64,000 bases of DNA from Vibrio tarriae (lineage in GTDB: Bacteria > Pseudomonadota > Gammaproteobacteria > Enterobacterales > Vibrionaceae): contig NZ_CP022353.1 in the NCBI RefSeq assembly GCF_002216685.1, forward strand, positions 930,001-994,000. The letters are read 5' to 3'. A model generated the notes under the pieces. The model saw only the letters and a list, made by a program, of their open reading frames with translations, had not been told where the DNA came from and ran no database searches. Of the stretch, positions 63,289 to 64,000 are shown in pieces. The position numbers and the translations under genes are program-made. Each line of letters begins with the position of its first letter. Positions within the stretch are counted from its first letter, which is position 1.

Positions 63289-64000
63289 ATGAAAATACGT
63301 ATTCGATCTCTGCTTCTTTCTGGGTGCTGCTTATTCGCCAGCTTGGGAGTTAAGGCTGGACAACAAAGTCAATTAGAATGGTTCTATCAAACAGAGGGGG
63401 CGATTTGGTCTTCGGTTAAAGTACAGCAAGAAACGGCTTACTTTGGCAGTGATGATGGCCACTTTTATGCACTTAATCTCACTGATAAGTCACTCAAATG
63501 GAAATTCTCCACACAGGCTAAAGTGCGTAGCCATGCCGCATTTTATGAACCTTGGGTGCTGTTTAGCAGTGATGATGGTTTCCTCTACGCGTTAGATCAG
63601 CAAACGGGTGAACTAGGTTGGAAAGCGTCACTGAATGATAGTGCGGTGAAACGGATTCTGCCTGCTAACCAAGCTCCATGGGAGTTTGACTACAATAAAT
63701 CCTCACCCGTAGTTGATGAGGGGTCAGTTTATATCGGTAGTGCAGATGGCAACCTCTATAGTTTTAGCGCGAAAGAGGGCAAATTAAGATGGGCATTTTC
63801 TACTGAAAGTGCCATTCGCTCAACTCCAGTGATATATCAAGAATGGGTTGTGTTTGGCTCGAAAGATGGTGGAATTTATGCACTCAATAAAAATAGTGGA
63901 AAATTGGTTTGGAAACACCAAACTGGAGCTGCGGTAGTCTCTGATCCTACCGTTATCCAAGATAAAGTTATTATCAGTTCGCGAGATACCAACATTTATG
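63289..64000 (+). CDS. PQQ-like beta-propeller repeat protein, N-terminal part
   Basis: The frame starts at ATG 63289 with the signal peptide MKIRIRSLLLSGCCLFASLG, cleaved near VKA, and runs past the window edge. Propeller repeats of the PQQ/YncE/BamB type are clear: AYFGSDDGHFYALNLTDKSL, WVLFSSDDGFLYALDQQTGE, VYIGSADGNLYSFSAKEG, and WVVFGSKDGGIYALNKNSGK, each followed by a tryptophan motif. It is exported to the periplasm. Similar proteins serve as scaffolds or dehydrogenase subunits; the function cannot be fixed from the part seen. It lies 83 bases after the CadC-like regulator. Confidence 0.85.
   Translation, partial: MKIRIRSLLLSGCCLFASLGVKAGQQSQLEWFYQTEGAIWSSVKVQQETAYFGSDDGHFYALNLTDKSLKWKFSTQAKVRSHAAFYEPWVLFSSDDGFLYALDQQTGELGWKASLNDSAVKRILPANQAPWEFDYNKSSPVVDEGSVYIGSADGNLYSFSAKEGKLRWAFSTESAIRSTPVIYQEWVVFGSKDGGIYALNKNSGKLVWKHQTGAAVVSDPTVIQDKVIISSRDTNIY

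Overview
The window looks like a Vibrio cholerae chromosome (probably a non-O1/non-O139 type) carrying a Vibrio Pathogenicity Island-2 (VPI-2)-type island with a type III secretion system of the T3SS2 family. The reasons are a VPI-2 sialic acid (nan) cluster, a VefA-like excision factor, a P4-type integrase next to tRNA-Ser(GGA), V. cholerae-type NanH fragments, an IS1004-like element, and genes matching the known island effectors VopF, VopM, VopX and VopE and the regulators VttRA and VttRB. Recognition is from memory of these families; no search was run.

Layout. (1) 1-1661 is core chromosome: the end of a sigma-54 activator, a VF530 protein, a NYN-domain protein and a DUF2986 protein. (2) 1757-11563 is sialic acid uptake and catabolism: nanE-nanK reading left, siaPQM-nanA-nanR and a nanM-like kelch gene reading right. 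It is bracketed by debris: a nagA/nanH chimera on the left, and a radC remnant, vefA and a frameshifted 3' piece of nanH on the right. The sialidase itself is lost. (3) 11956-25922 is an AT-rich accessory zone with an AcfD-like M60 lipoprotein, an AcfC-like binding protein, an alpha/beta hydrolase, a decayed tdh/trh-family hemolysin gene, a kinase-like protein and several unrecognised effector candidates. (4) 25945-26706 holds an IS1004-like element and an ERIC-like repeat. (5) 26711-58827 is the T3SS2 locus: VopF; rod, inner ring and accessory genes; translocators VopB2 and VopD2; the repeat effector VopM (frameshifted here); export apparatus, stator, OmpA-like lipoprotein, VscD2; VttRB; needle, VscR2/T2/C2/N2/O2/S2 and a chaperone; the VttRA-VttRC pair; VopX, VopE and an outer-membrane beta-barrel. 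(6) 58978-61348 is the right island end: a dead transposase, the integrase, a cluster of six GTAATACC-type repeats and tRNA-Ser. (7) 61781-64000 is core again: a CadC/ToxR-type regulator with a tetratricopeptide-like region and a beta-propeller protein.

How it works together. Sialic acid is imported by the SiaPQM TRAP transporter and taken by NanA, NanK and NanE towards GlcNAc-6-P, under NanR. The ToxR-like proteins VttRA (with VttRC, the bile-sensing partner in the V. parahaemolyticus system) and VttRB are expected to switch on the secretion genes. The machine then delivers actin-directed (VopF, VopM), RhoGAP (VopE) and other effectors.

Most unusual points: the two nanH pieces lie in an order that fits a circular permutation of the nan segment; a tdh/trh-family pseudogene lies beside acfD; vopM is broken by one missing G inside otherwise near-identical 432-bp repeats; a kinase-like protein has altered motifs; the SctQ C-ring protein appears split; and a 10-bp hairpin encloses the ribosome binding site of an unknown gene at 14379.
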